A model generated the notes under the pieces. The model ran no database searches, was not told where the DNA came from, and saw only the letters and a list, made by a program, of their open reading frames with translations. A program made the position numbers and the translations under genes. Below, piece after piece: positions 16,517 to 26,337 of a stretch of DNA of 53,834 nucleotides; position 1 is the stretch's first letter; each line of letters begins with the position of its first letter. This DNA comes from an uncultured Gemmatimonadota bacterium (GTDB lineage: Bacteria > Gemmatimonadota > Gemmatimonadetes > Gemmatimonadales > GWC2-71-9), in contig CAMPKP010000007.1 in NCBI GenBank assembly GCA_946887295.1, positions 1 to 53,834 of the forward strand, read 5' to 3'.

Positions 16517-16881
16517 CGCTCGTCTTCCCGCGAGTGTTCCCGCATCGCCACCACTCCTTCCACCAGCAGGAGCGCCACCAGAGTCCCCACCATCGTCGCC
16601 AGCATCGGGGCCGCCAGGTCTTCCGAGATCGGCATCAGCGCGAAGGCCGCGACGCCCACCACCGCGAAGCGCACCAGCAGGCCCAAGCCCCACACGATGA
16701 GGAATCTCTCGCCGCCGATGGCCCGCAGGGTCCACCAGCCCAGCGGGGCCTGCAACAGCAGCCCGGCGACCGAGCCCCACACGATACCCGGGCGAGACTC
16801 CCCCGGCGAGATGGTCGCGGCAAGCAGCCCCGCAAACGCCACCGCCGCTACCCCGGCGCCGTAGCGCCCGGCGAGCGTCAC
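16513..16881 (-). CDS. atpI: ATP synthase-associated membrane protein, AtpI-like
   Basis: A 122-residue protein with about four hydrophobic segments in the position of atpI/uncI, between atpZ and atpB. Members of this loosely conserved family aid c-ring assembly or magnesium supply in some bacteria. The sequence has the expected pattern of short helices, with Arg/Glu residues near the ends and a charged C-terminal tail. The identification rests mainly on size, topology and position, since no sharp motif is visible. It overlaps both neighbours by 4 bases. Confidence 0.75.
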   Translation of the reverse strand: MTLAGRYGAGVAAVAFAGLLAATISPGESRPGIVWGSVAGLLLQAPLGWWTLRAIGGERFLIVWGLGLLVRFAVVGVAAFALMPISEDLAAPMLATMVGTLVALLLVEGVVAMREHSREDER

Positions 16882-17108
16882 TCGCCACCGCCGTCCTTCT
16901 TGTTGAGCGTCCGGATCAGCGAGTACATCGTGCCGCCGAAGCCCAGGAACGCGGCCGCTATGGTGATGATCCCGCCGGTGCCGAGCTTGCGGTCAACCCA
17001 CTGCCCGGCGAGCACGAACACCACGAGACTCACGGCCAGTTGAATGCCGAGCCCCGCGTAACGCATGGGCCCGGGCGACTTCCCGCCGCCCGGCTCTGGG
17101 GTGGTCAC
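16878..17108 (-). CDS. atpZ: AtpZ-family ATP synthase assembly protein, first gene of the atp operon
   Basis: A 76-residue protein with two membrane helices. The pattern YAGLGIQLAVSLVVFVLAG, then WVDRKLGTGGIITIAAAFLG, then a short charged tail, is typical of the AtpZ/AtpI family that opens many atp operons. GTG at 17108 gives the usual family length. An in-frame extension to ATG 17207 would add 33 residues that do not resemble the family. The promoter-like elements at 17116-17144 would place the transcript start almost at this GTG, so it may be translated leaderless. It overlaps atpI by 4 bases. Confidence 0.78.
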   Translation of the reverse strand: MTTPEPGGGKSPGPMRYAGLGIQLAVSLVVFVLAGQWVDRKLGTGGIITIAAAFLGFGGTMYSLIRTLNKKDGGGE

Positions 17109-17115
17109 GGGGCAA

Positions 17116-17144
17116 AACCTATCGGCTTGTGAAAAATTTCGCAA
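17116..17144 (-). promoter_or_regulatory. Candidate sigma-70 promoter of the atp operon
   Basis: On the minus strand, TTGCGA (17144-17139) and TAGGTT (17121-17116) are separated by 17 bases in a locally AT-rich patch within GC-rich DNA. Transcription would start about seven bases on, at or next to the GTG of atpZ. The -10 match is weak beyond its key first, second and last bases. Confidence 0.4.
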
Positions 17145-17264
17145 GCTGATGCGGGCCGCTGAGATCCCGCTGCCCGAGACGATGGAAGTGCTGGCCTCTC
17201 GGCCCACTCTGGCATCTCCACCGGCACCCGGGTAAGCTCAACCCAGACACCGGACCGAGAGAGT

Positions 17265-18281
<1,017 letters not shown>

Positions 18282-18301
18282 GCTCCTTCGGCCCCAACGT
18301 G

Positions 18302-18337
18302 ACGCGCCCCGCCGGCCACATGGCCGGCGGGGCGCGT
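18302..18337. terminator. Bidirectional hairpin between convergent genes
   Basis: A perfect 16-base inverted repeat (arms 18302-18317 and 18322-18337) with a 4-base loop, ACAT, lies between the MoxR gene stop and the stop of the convergent lipoprotein gene. Position and symmetry fit a shared transcription terminator. There is only a short T-rich stretch (GTATTT) after it on the plus strand. Confidence 0.7.
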
Positions 18338-18353
18338 GTATTTCCGGTCGGCC

Positions 18354-19421
18354 TCAGAGAACCGGGTCCATCAGGTCCTCGAGGAAATCGAAGCCGTCGG
18401 TGAATATCAGGAACACCGTCTCCAGCGCCTCGAGCTCGGCGTCGGTGAGGGCCTGGCCGTCCGCTCCGGTGATCACCGGCTGCTCGCCCTCCACCGTGGC
18501 TATGGTGGCGAAGAGCTCGCCGTTCACCTCGACCTCGTAGCTGCCGGTCGTGCCGCTCTGGGTGCCGGAGACGGTGACGAGCCCGTGCGGACCGCGAGCT
18601 GCCAACGTGGTGGTCACCGCAATTCCGTCCGCCTCGCCCTCGAAGTCGATCCGGAAGCCGCCCCGGGTGGGCACGGTGAGCTGGTAGTCCAGCGCGATGG
18701 TGTCCGACGTGAGGTGGTGGTCGAGATCGAAGTTCACCCGGTCGTCCCCGTTGGTCACGAAGCCCGAGACGTTGATGGTGAACGCGCTCTCGCTCCCGGC
18801 GACTCCCAGCGTGTAATCCAGGTAGGTCACACCGGCGGAGACCAGCTGGATGCCGACCGTCGCGGCATTGGTGCTCGGCGTGACCACGATGTCCGCGTGT
18901 CCGACCTCGACCAGCGGCACGACCGGCACACCGGTGATGCCGTTGATCGCGTACACGATGAAGCGCACCCCGTTCTGCGGCGCGCCGGTCGCGTTCGACG
19001 CCTCGTACTGGTCGGTGTCGGGGTTGTAGACGAAGGTGACGCCGAGATGATCGTCCACGATCGCCGCGGTGGAGAGCGAGGGCCGGATGCCGCCGGTCGG
19101 ACGAACGTAGGCCTTCGCGACGGTCGCCGCGTAGTGGCCGGCGACCTTCCGGTCGCCGGTGACGAGGGCTTTCGTCGGCATTGCGCGCAGCGCGGCGGCC
19201 GCCGGCGACTCACCGAGAACGGAGGCCATCGAGGCGCTCGCGGCCGCGAAGCTGCTCATCGCGGGCGACTCGAACGAGGCCTGCATCGCGCCGATGTCGG
19301 AGGAGGTGCCCGCCGGATCGAACGGGGCGTCCGGTGCATTGGAGTCCTTGCCGCAGCCGGCCGCGAGGGCGGTGAGGGCCAGGATGGCGAGTGAGCGCTT
19401 TGCGAAATGCGGGACGCGCAT
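18354..19421 (-). CDS. Putative lipoprotein of unknown function
   Basis: A 355-residue exported protein. The N-terminus has basic residues, a hydrophobic stretch and a lipobox LAAGC with Cys at residue 23, so it should be lipid-anchored. The mature part is Thr/Val/Gly-rich and predicted to be mainly beta-strand, with no recognised catalytic motif. It has a mildly acidic C-terminal helix rich in Leu, Glu and Phe. ATG at 19421 was chosen because GGAGG lies nine bases upstream and it places the signal sequence at the very start; a longer frame to 19556 has no signal. I do not recognise the family. Confidence 0.78.
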   Translation of the reverse strand: MRVPHFAKRSLAILALTALAAGCGKDSNAPDAPFDPAGTSSDIGAMQASFESPAMSSFAAASASMASVLGESPAAAALRAMPTKALVTGDRKVAGHYAATVAKAYVRPTGGIRPSLSTAAIVDDHLGVTFVYNPDTDQYEASNATGAPQNGVRFIVYAINGITGVPVVPLVEVGHADIVVTPSTNAATVGIQLVSAGVTYLDYTLGVAGSESAFTINVSGFVTNGDDRVNFDLDHHLTSDTIALDYQLTVPTRGGFRIDFEGEADGIAVTTTLAARGPHGLVTVSGTQSGTTGSYEVEVNGELFATIATVEGEQPVITGADGQALTDAELEALETVFLIFTDGFDFLEDLMDPVL

Positions 19422-19621
19422 TGGGACCGGCCTCCATGACATCGGGTGCAGGGGTGGGTCCGAACTGGTGTTCGGCCACGGGTTTGCGGAGCTGGTGCAA
19501 CCGCTTGCAGCGTCCGATCGGCGGGTCGGCCCGGGCGGACACCCTCGAGTGGGCAACCCGTGTGCCCGCCGGCCCCCGGAGGCTGGCGGCGTAGTACCGC
19601 CGGGTGGTAACCTGCTTCCAC

Positions 19622-21103
19622 ATGCCCATCAGCGAACCCACAGCCACGGCCGTCATCCTCACCATCTGCGGCGTGCTGCTCGCGGTCAGCGTGCTGTCCA
19701 GCCGCGCCTCCCAGCGGATCGGCGTGCCGATCGCGCTCTTCTTCCTGCTGGTGGGGATGCTCGCCGGCTCGGAGGGGATCGGCGGGATCCCGTTCGGCGA
19801 CTACCGGCTCGCCTTCAGAATGGGGTCGCTGGCGCTGGCGCTCATCCTCTTCGACGGCGGCCTCAACACGCCGCTGGAGGCCGTCCGCCGGGTCTGGGCA
19901 CCGGCGGGCGTGCTGGCGTCGATCGGGGTGGTGCTGATCGCCGGGCTGGTCGCCGCGGCCGCGCACCTCGGTGGGCTCGAGTGGCCGGCGGCCCTGGTGC
20001 TGGGCGCCATCGTGTCCTCCACCGACGCCGCCGCGACCTTCGCCGTCCTCCGCGCCAGCGGGCTCCAGCTCAAGCGTCGGGTGGCGGCCACGCTCGAGGT
20101 CGAGTCCGGCGCGAACGACCCGGCCGCGGTGATTCTCACGACCGAGCTCGCCTTCAACCTGGTGCGACCGGGCGAGCTGCAGATCTCGACCATGCTCCTG
20201 GGCATCGCCACCCAGCTCCTGATCGGCGCGCTCCTCGGAGTCGGGGCCGGATACGCGGGCCGTGCGCTCATCGGCCGGCTGAACCTCGTCACCGGCGGCC
20301 TCTACCCGGCGCTGCTCCTGGCCGTCGGGCTGCTCTCCTTCGGGGTGGCGACCCTGCTCCAGGGCAGCGGGTTCCTGGCCGTCTACCTGACCGGCATCGT
20401 GCTCGGCAATGGACCCCTCCCCTACCGCGCGGGCCTCCTCAGGATCTTCGATGCGCTGGCCTGGCTCTCCCAGATCGGGATGTTCCTGATGCTGGGCCTG
20501 CTGGTGTTCCCGTCACGGCTCGGAGAGATGGCCCCGCTCGGCCTCGGGGTGGCCCTGCTGCTCGCCGTGGTCATCCGACCGCTGGTCGTGGCCCTGTGCC
20601 TGGCACCGTTCCACTACCCCAGGAAAGAGACGGTGTTCATCGGCTGGGTCGGCCTGCGCGGCGCCGTCCCGATCGTGCTCGCGACGTTCCCCGTGCTGGT
20701 GGGCGCGCCGGGCGCGGACCGGATCTTCCATCTCGTGTTCTTCATCGTCGTCGTGAGCGCGATCATTCCCGGAGCCACCGTGGCCTGGGCCACCCGTCGG
20801 CTGGGACTGGAGTCCCACGAGCCACCCGCGCCTCACGCGGTCCTGGCCATCGAGTCGCGGGTTCCATTGAAGGGAGAACTGATCTCCTTCTACATCGACG
20901 CCGCGCTGGTGGTGAGCGGATTGAGGCTGGACGAGCTGGACTTCCCCGAAGGGGCTTCGGTCGCGCTGGTGGTGCGGGGGCACGCGCTGATCGCGCCGAA
21001 GGGCGGCACGGTGCTGCAGCCGGGCGATCACGTCTACGTCGTGGTTCAGCCGGAGGACCGCCCGCTCATTCAGCTCATGTTCGGGCAGCCGGAGGAGGGA
21101 TGA
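19622..21103 (+). CDS. Cation/proton antiporter of the CPA1 family with TrkA-C domain (NhaP2-like)
   Basis: A 493-residue inner-membrane antiporter exchanging K+ or Na+ for protons. About twelve or thirteen hydrophobic helices fill residues 10-395. The transport-site region contains ALILFDGGLNTPL, SSTDAAATFAVLR and LEVESGANDPAAV, the last with the paired Asn-Asp region of electroneutral CPA1 exchangers. GWVGLRGAVPIVLATFPVL is also family-typical. The cytoplasmic tail (about 410-490) fits an RCK/TrkA-C domain that usually senses a nucleotide or ion, favouring the potassium/proton type. I prefer the ATG at 19622 over the in-frame GTG at 19604; neither has a clear ribosome site. Its TGA abuts the stop of the convergent kinase gene. 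Confidence 0.87.
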   Translation: MPISEPTATAVILTICGVLLAVSVLSSRASQRIGVPIALFFLLVGMLAGSEGIGGIPFGDYRLAFRMGSLALALILFDGGLNTPLEAVRRVWAPAGVLASIGVVLIAGLVAAAAHLGGLEWPAALVLGAIVSSTDAAATFAVLRASGLQLKRRVAATLEVESGANDPAAVILTTELAFNLVRPGELQISTMLLGIATQLLIGALLGVGAGYAGRALIGRLNLVTGGLYPALLLAVGLLSFGVATLLQGSGFLAVYLTGIVLGNGPLPYRAGLLRIFDALAWLSQIGMFLMLGLLVFPSRLGEMAPLGLGVALLLAVVIRPLVVALCLAPFHYPRKETVFIGWVGLRGAVPIVLATFPVLVGAPGADRIFHLVFFIVVVSAIIPGATVAWATRRLGLESHEPPAPHAVLAIESRVPLKGELISFYIDAALVVSGLRLDELDFPEGASVALVVRGHALIAPKGGTVLQPGDHVYVVVQPEDRPLIQLMFGQPEEG

Positions 21104-24100
21104 TCAGTGGTTCCGGGTGCGCTCCAGCACCTCCGAGACCGTGCCCACCAGCAGGTCGGGAGGCACCGGCTTCTGCAGGAATGGCTCCAGCATCCCTTTG
21201 CCCGTCACCAGCATCGTGTCCTTGGGATAACCCGACATCCACACCGCCGCGATCCCCGGGTGCTCGGCCGCGAGGCGCCGGCTCAGCTCGCGTCCATCCA
21301 TGACCGGCATCACCAGGTCGCTGAGCACGAGGTCCACCCTGCCCCGGTGCCGCTCCAGGGCATCGAGCGCCTCGCGGCCGTTCCGCGCGAGAAGCACGGA
21401 ATAGCCCGCGGATTCGAGCGTCCGCTTCATGAGCGAGCGGATGATGTCCTCGTCGTCCACCACCAGCACCGACGCCGTCCGGCCGGAGCCGTTGCGCTGC
21501 GGCCGGGGCGGCGCCTCGACCCCGCTGGGCGCCGGCACCATCGGCAGCAGCACGGTGAAGGTGGTGCCGGCCTCGGGCCGGCTCTCGGCCCACACCTGTC
21601 CCCGGCTCTGGGTGACGATGCCGTGCACCGTGGAGAGCCCCAGCCCCGTGCCTTCGCCGATCCCCTTGGTCGTGAAGAAGGGCTCGAAGATGTGCGACAG
21701 GTGCTCGGGGGCGATGCCGGCCCCCGAGTCGGTCACCATGAGCACGGCGTAGGGCCCCCGCACCGCGCCTCGCTCCGGCACCGCGTTCCGGGTTCCGGTC
21801 CGCACCACCAGGTCGCCGCCGCCGGGCATCGCGTCCCGCGCGTTGATGGCGAGGTTCATGAGCACCTGGAGGAACTGGGCCCGGTCCACCTGCACCCACT
21901 TCGGGCCCGGCGCGAGCTGCACCACGATCTGGATGTTGGTGCCGATGAGCCGCTGGAGCAGCGACTGGCTGTCGGCCACGGCGGCGTTGAGATCGAGCGT
22001 CTCGGGCAGCAGCACCTGCTGCCGGCTGAAGGCGAGGAGCTGGTGCGTCATGCTGGCCATGCGCTCGCTGGCCTTGCGGATCTCGTGAAGATCCTGCCGG
22101 GCCTGGGCGCTCAGTCCGGGGTCCTTGTCCACGAAGCCGGCGAAGCCGGTGATCCCCTGAAGCTGGTTGTTGAAGTCGTGCGCCAGTCCGCCGGCCAGCC
22201 GCCCGACCGCCTCCATCTTGCCGGCCTGGCGCAGCCGCTCCTCGGCCTGCCGGTGGTCCTCGACGTCGGTCATGGTGCCGACCCATTCCTTGATCCTGCC
22301 GGTCGCGTCGCGGATCGGGACGCCGCGCCCCACCACGCGCCGGTAGACGCCGTCGGCCCGCCGAAGCCGGAACCTGATCTCGCCCGGCTCGCCGCGCCGT
22401 AGATACTCGGCCCGCTCGGCACGCACCCGGTCGACGTCGTCGGGATGGATCGCGCGCATGGAGCCGTCCTTGTACTCGTCCCAGGCGAGCCCGGTGAATC
22501 GCTCGTAGCTCGGGGAGCGCGAGGTGAAGCGTCCCCGGGAGTCGCTGGTCCAGATCACCTGCGCGGTCGCCTCGATCAGCGACCGGTAGCGCTCTTCGCT
22601 CTCCCGGAGCGCCGCACTCGCCTCGGCACGGACCCGGGCCAGATGGAGCGCCGCCGCGACCCGCGCCTGCAGCTCCCGCGCGGCGAACGGCTTGACCACG
22701 TAGTCGTCCGCTCCGGCCTCGAGCCCTTCGACCCGGGCCTCCTCGCCGGCGCGGGCCGAGAGCAGAATGACCGGCAGCCGCACCGTCAGGGGATCGCCGC
22801 GCAGCTCTCGCAGGAGGCCGAACCCGTCGAGCACCGGCATCATGACGTCGGTGAGGACCAGATCGGTGCGTCCCTGGCGGGCGACGCGAAGCGCCTCCTC
22901 GCCGTTGGAGACGAGGGTCAGATCGTAGTGATCGCCCAGCAGGCGCCGCATGTAGTCGCGCATGTCGGCGTTGTCGTCCGCCACGAGCACGCGAGGCCGC
23001 GTGCCCGCCGGCGGCAGGAGGCCCTCCTCCACCGGCGGCGTCGCGGAGGCGGGAGCCGCGGCCGTCGTGCCGGGCAGCCAGCTCAGCGCCTCTTCCACGT
23101 AAGCACCGGCCCTCGTCGCGGTGGATGCCAGCGGTGCCACGGGGCCCACCCGCTCGGGGGGCAGATGCGCGGTGCCGAACGGCAGCCGCACCTGGAAGCG
23201 GCTGCCCCGACCGGGCTCGCTCTCCACGACGACGGTCCCGCCATGCAGCCGCACCAGCTCCTGAACCAGCGCCAACCCGATGCCGGTGCCCTCGTGCGTC
23301 CGGCCCCGCGAGCCCTCGACCCTGTGGAAGCGCTCGAAGAGCCGGGGTACCTCGTCGGCGGGAATGCCGGTGCCGGTGTCCTCGACGGTCAGGATGGCGG
23401 CACCGGCGTCGGGGGCCACCGCCAGGCTCACCTTGATGCTGCCGTCGAAGGTGAACTTGAACGCGTTGGAGAGCAGGTTGAGAACGATCTTCTCCCACAT
23501 GTCGCCGTCGACGAACACGGGCTCGGGGAGCGGCGGACACCGCACCTCCAGCCGCAGGCCGGCGCGGTCCAGGGCCGAGCGGAAGCCGGCGGCGAGTTCG
23601 GCGGTCGTCGCGGAGAGATCGGTCGCCCGGAAGCTGGCCACCACCCGCCCGGCCTCGATCCGGGCGAAGTCCAGCAGTGTGTTCACCAGCTTCAGCAGCC
23701 GGAGCCCGTTGCGGTGGGCGGTCTGGACCAGCTCCAGCTCGTCGGGCCCGGTCTCGGCGTGCTGCCGCGCCAGCACCTCCTCGAGCGGGCCGAGCATCAG
23801 GGTGAGCGGGGTACGGAACTCGTGGGAGACGTTGGAGAAGAACGCCGTCTTCGCGCGATCGAGCTCGGAGAGGGCTTCGGCCCGCTGCCGCTCCTCCTCG
23901 TAGGCGTGCGCGTTGGCGATCGCGCCGGCGATCTGACCCGCGACCAGACCCAGGAAGCCCTGGTACCTGTCGTCGAACAGGCGGTAGGGATTGAGACCCG
24001 CGACGAAGACGCCGGTGCGCCCGGTCTCGCCCGAAGGGGAGAGCGGCAGCGCGACGGCCTTGAGCGGCGGCCGGTCCCATGCGCCCGAGGGCAGCTCGCC

Positions 24101-24874
24101 GGCACCGCCGAGATCGTACACCAGGTGCGGCTCGCCGGTGCGGAGGACCTCGCCGAAGGGCCAGAGGTGCGCGGTATCCAGGCCGATCGTCTCGGGCGCG
24201 GCGGGGTGGCCGGGAGAGAGGCCGGCGGCGCCCGCGAGCACCATGCGCCGATCGTCGGGCTCGAGGAGATAGATGAGTCCGAAGGGCAGGTCGCGCGGCT
24301 CGCCCTGGAGCGCGCCGGCGCTGAACGCGCACGCGTCGCCGACCGTCCGGGCCTCGGCGGCGCGGGCGGCCAGCTCCCGCAGCAGCGCGAGCCGCCGCTC
24401 GCCGACGATCCGCAGCGTGTCGTCCGTGTTGGCGCAGAGGATCCCGCCGGTGCCGCCCTCGTCGTTGGGAACCGGGCTGTAGGAGAAGGTGTAGTAGGTC
24501 TCCTCCGGGTAGCCGTGGCGCTCCATGATGAGCAGGAGCGCCTCGTCGTAGGTCCCTTCGTTGTTGGCCATGGCGGAGCGGGCGCGGGGGCCGACGTCGC
24601 CCCAGATCTCGCGCCAGACGTCGGCGGCCGGCTCGCCGAGGGCGCGAGGATGCTTCCCGCCGATGATGGTCTTGTAGGCGTCGTTGTAGAGATTGATCAG
24701 GCGATCGCCCCACCAGACGAACATCGGCTGGCGGGAGGTGAGCATGATCCTGACGGCCGTCTTGAGCGCGCGGGGCCATCCGGCGACCGGGCCGAGAGGA
24801 GAAGCGGTCCAGTCGTAGCGGCGCATGAGCTCACCCAGCTCGCCGCCGCCGGCGAAGAGGTCGGGGGGAGCCAC
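21104..24874 (-). CDS. Hybrid histidine kinase with two kinase cores and two receivers
   Basis: A 1256-residue soluble sensor kinase. Domains in order: PAS-like (about 20-165), GAF (165-330), first kinase core with His351 in NVSHEFRTPL and ATPase motifs to about 565, first receiver (625-745) with Asp676 in LVLTDVMMP, PAS with PAC (755-880), second kinase core with His899 in GGLAHDFNNQLQGITG and ATPase GTGLGLSTVHG, and second receiver (about 1135-1256) with Asp1186 in LSDLVMP. All phospho-sites are present. There are no membrane helices, so it senses cytoplasmic or diffusible signals. GTG at 24874 lies four bases after the upstream lipoprotein gene, suggesting co-transcription. No separate output regulator is encoded next to it. 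Confidence 0.9.
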   Translation of the reverse strand: MAPPDLFAGGGELGELMRRYDWTASPLGPVAGWPRALKTAVRIMLTSRQPMFVWWGDRLINLYNDAYKTIIGGKHPRALGEPAADVWREIWGDVGPRARSAMANNEGTYDEALLLIMERHGYPEETYYTFSYSPVPNDEGGTGGILCANTDDTLRIVGERRLALLRELAARAAEARTVGDACAFSAGALQGEPRDLPFGLIYLLEPDDRRMVLAGAAGLSPGHPAAPETIGLDTAHLWPFGEVLRTGEPHLVYDLGGAGELPSGAWDRPPLKAVALPLSPSGETGRTGVFVAGLNPYRLFDDRYQGFLGLVAGQIAGAIANAHAYEEERQRAEALSELDRAKTAFFSNVSHEFRTPLTLMLGPLEEVLARQHAETGPDELELVQTAHRNGLRLLKLVNTLLDFARIEAGRVVASFRATDLSATTAELAAGFRSALDRAGLRLEVRCPPLPEPVFVDGDMWEKIVLNLLSNAFKFTFDGSIKVSLAVAPDAGAAILTVEDTGTGIPADEVPRLFERFHRVEGSRGRTHEGTGIGLALVQELVRLHGGTVVVESEPGRGSRFQVRLPFGTAHLPPERVGPVAPLASTATRAGAYVEEALSWLPGTTAAAPASATPPVEEGLLPPAGTRPRVLVADDNADMRDYMRRLLGDHYDLTLVSNGEEALRVARQGRTDLVLTDVMMPVLDGFGLLRELRGDPLTVRLPVILLSARAGEEARVEGLEAGADDYVVKPFAARELQARVAAALHLARVRAEASAALRESEERYRSLIEATAQVIWTSDSRGRFTSRSPSYERFTGLAWDEYKDGSMRAIHPDDVDRVRAERAEYLRRGEPGEIRFRLRRADGVYRRVVGRGVPIRDATGRIKEWVGTMTDVEDHRQAEERLRQAGKMEAVGRLAGGLAHDFNNQLQGITGFAGFVDKDPGLSAQARQDLHEIRKASERMASMTHQLLAFSRQQVLLPETLDLNAAVADSQSLLQRLIGTNIQIVVQLAPGPKWVQVDRAQFLQVLMNLAINARDAMPGGGDLVVRTGTRNAVPERGAVRGPYAVLMVTDSGAGIAPEHLSHIFEPFFTTKGIGEGTGLGLSTVHGIVTQSRGQVWAESRPEAGTTFTVLLPMVPAPSGVEAPPRPQRNGSGRTASVLVVDDEDIIRSLMKRTLESAGYSVLLARNGREALDALERHRGRVDLVLSDLVMPVMDGRELSRRLAAEHPGIAAVWMSGYPKDTMLVTGKGMLEPFLQKPVPPDLLVGTVSEVLERTRNH

Positions 24875-24878
24875 GAGC

Positions 24879-25745
24879 CTACCCCTCCGCTACGAACTCG
24901 ATGCTGGGGTCGTCTCCGCAGTCCTGCCAGGTGATGCGCACGTAGCCGGGAGTCTCGCCGAAGGTGCCGCCGACGCGGAGCTCGCCGTCGTCGAAGCGCT
25001 GGCCGGTCGAGGTGCAGCCCGCGTCGTAGTGCAGGGGCGTGGCGGTGGTGATGGTGAGATCGAAGTTCTCGGTCGTGCCCCTGGTCCAGTTGACCGTGCC
25101 GGAGACCGTCACGGATCCGCTCGGCAGCGGCTGGTTGATCTGGAGCGTGTTCTCCGGGTCGAACCCGACCGTCCACACGTGCTCGGCCGCCGCGTCGGGG
25201 AGGCCGGTGAAGGTGCGCACGACCTGCAGGTCCGTGGCCAGCTCCAGCCCGGCAGGGCTGCCGGTGAGCGCCATCGTGCCGTTCCGGGTGACGGAGTAGT
25301 TCTTGTCGGCGTCGTCGGCGCTCAGGCTGAAGCGCAGGCCGATGAGCGTGAGGTCGGCACCGAAGCCGGCGGTCTCGGGCGCCGGGTCCACGATCCGCAG
25401 CTGGCCCACGACGTCGAGGGTGAAACCCCGCACCCCCGTGTAGCGGCAGGGCGGCGCGGTGAAGAGGTAGCTCGCGTCGTTGGGCACGCCGTCGCCGTCG
25501 GTGTCCGTCGCCGACGACGGGGTGACGCAGGGATCGTCCGCGGGTCCGGTGCTGAAGGGCTGGAGCAGTCGCGCCGGGAAAAAGGCGTCCAGGGAGGCCT
25601 CCACGTTGTCACGGACGGTGAGTCCCACCGCGGTGGCGGCGTTGTCGGGCAGCGGATCGTTGTCGGGATCGGTGGAGTCCCCGCAGGCGGCGAGGGCGAC
25701 CGCGAGGGCGCCGGCGGCGAGAATATGACTGCAAGGGCGGCGCAT
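24879..25745 (-). CDS. Putative lipoprotein of unknown function
   Basis: A 288-residue exported protein with a short basic N-terminus, a hydrophobic core and lipobox LAAC (Cys21) followed by GDS. The mature domain contains an Asp-rich, EF-hand-like string DTDGDGVPND near residue 82, a possible calcium site, and several Cys residues that could form disulfides. The rest is beta-rich and unrecognised. ATG at 25745 has GGAG nine bases upstream; an in-frame ATG at 25781 would place 12 extra residues before the signal. It ends four bases before the hybrid kinase gene, so it could supply that kinase with an envelope input, though this is only suggested by position. Confidence 0.8.
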   Translation of the reverse strand: MRRPCSHILAAGALAVALAACGDSTDPDNDPLPDNAATAVGLTVRDNVEASLDAFFPARLLQPFSTGPADDPCVTPSSATDTDGDGVPNDASYLFTAPPCRYTGVRGFTLDVVGQLRIVDPAPETAGFGADLTLIGLRFSLSADDADKNYSVTRNGTMALTGSPAGLELATDLQVVRTFTGLPDAAAEHVWTVGFDPENTLQINQPLPSGSVTVSGTVNWTRGTTENFDLTITTATPLHYDAGCTSTGQRFDDGELRVGGTFGETPGYVRITWQDCGDDPSIEFVAEG

Positions 25746-25839
25746 GGGCCGGGTCTCCGGAACGGGTTGGTGCTGGAGCATACTCGGGAGAGGCCCGGCC
25801 CAACAAGCATAGCGCCGGCCCCCGGGGCCGGGCGTCGGG

Positions 25840-26004
25840 TCAGAGATAGGACGGCCACCACGCGCGGCTGCGCGCCTTCAGGTCGCGTACCACCGGCAGA
25901 GCGGGCAGAGTCGTGAAGCAGGCGCGCAGGTGGTCGAGCGCCATGATGACCATGACCAGGCCGCGGAGCAGGTCCCCGCGATCGAGCCGCGGCGTCCTCG
26001 CCAC
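25840..26004 (-). pseudogene. Remnant of a DUF1624/HGSNAT-like membrane acyltransferase gene
   Basis: The minus strand has a GTG at 26004 with GGGAG just upstream, then RLDRGDLLRGLVMVIMALDH, the characteristic first membrane helix of DUF1624 (heparan-alpha-glucosaminide N-acetyltransferase-like) proteins. Within a dozen codons the text jumps to what looks like the family's C-terminal end: LCPLCRWYA in one frame and LKARSRAWWPSYL plus stop in the next. So most of a roughly 380-residue gene has been deleted and a frameshift added, leaving 54 codons. The family match is from memory of its conserved ends. Confidence 0.55.
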
Positions 26005-26239
26005 GGGGACTCCCGGCTGGACGCCGGCCCGGTCGACGTGGATGCGGTATTCCCCGGAGGGGAGCTCGAGAGGGAGGGTCGCGCCCAGGCGGTGTCCCTG
26101 GGGTCGGGTGTCGGGGCCCGTATGGTCGAGGGCCCCTGATGCGACTGCGTGGGAGCCCATGCCGGCCCACGGATTGCGCTTCCGACGCCGAATCGGTCGA
26201 CAGTGTCGAGGTTCTGGACGACATCCAACAATGCAACGC

Positions 26240-26268
26240 TTGACCCGATTGCCGGCGTGGCGTACCCT
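26240..26268 (+). promoter_or_regulatory. Candidate sigma-70 promoter of the TPR protein gene
   Basis: TTGACC (26240-26245) and TACCCT (26263-26268) are spaced by 17 bases, 69 bases upstream of the ATG at 26338. The -35 is strong; the -10 keeps the first T, second A and last T. The surrounding 26005-26337 holds no other gene that I can support. Confidence 0.42.
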
Positions 26269-26337
26269 GGCAGGTTGATCCTGGCAAAACCGACCCTGTC
26301 TCGCACCGGAGTTTCTCCTGCCTTGCGCCTGCCTCCA

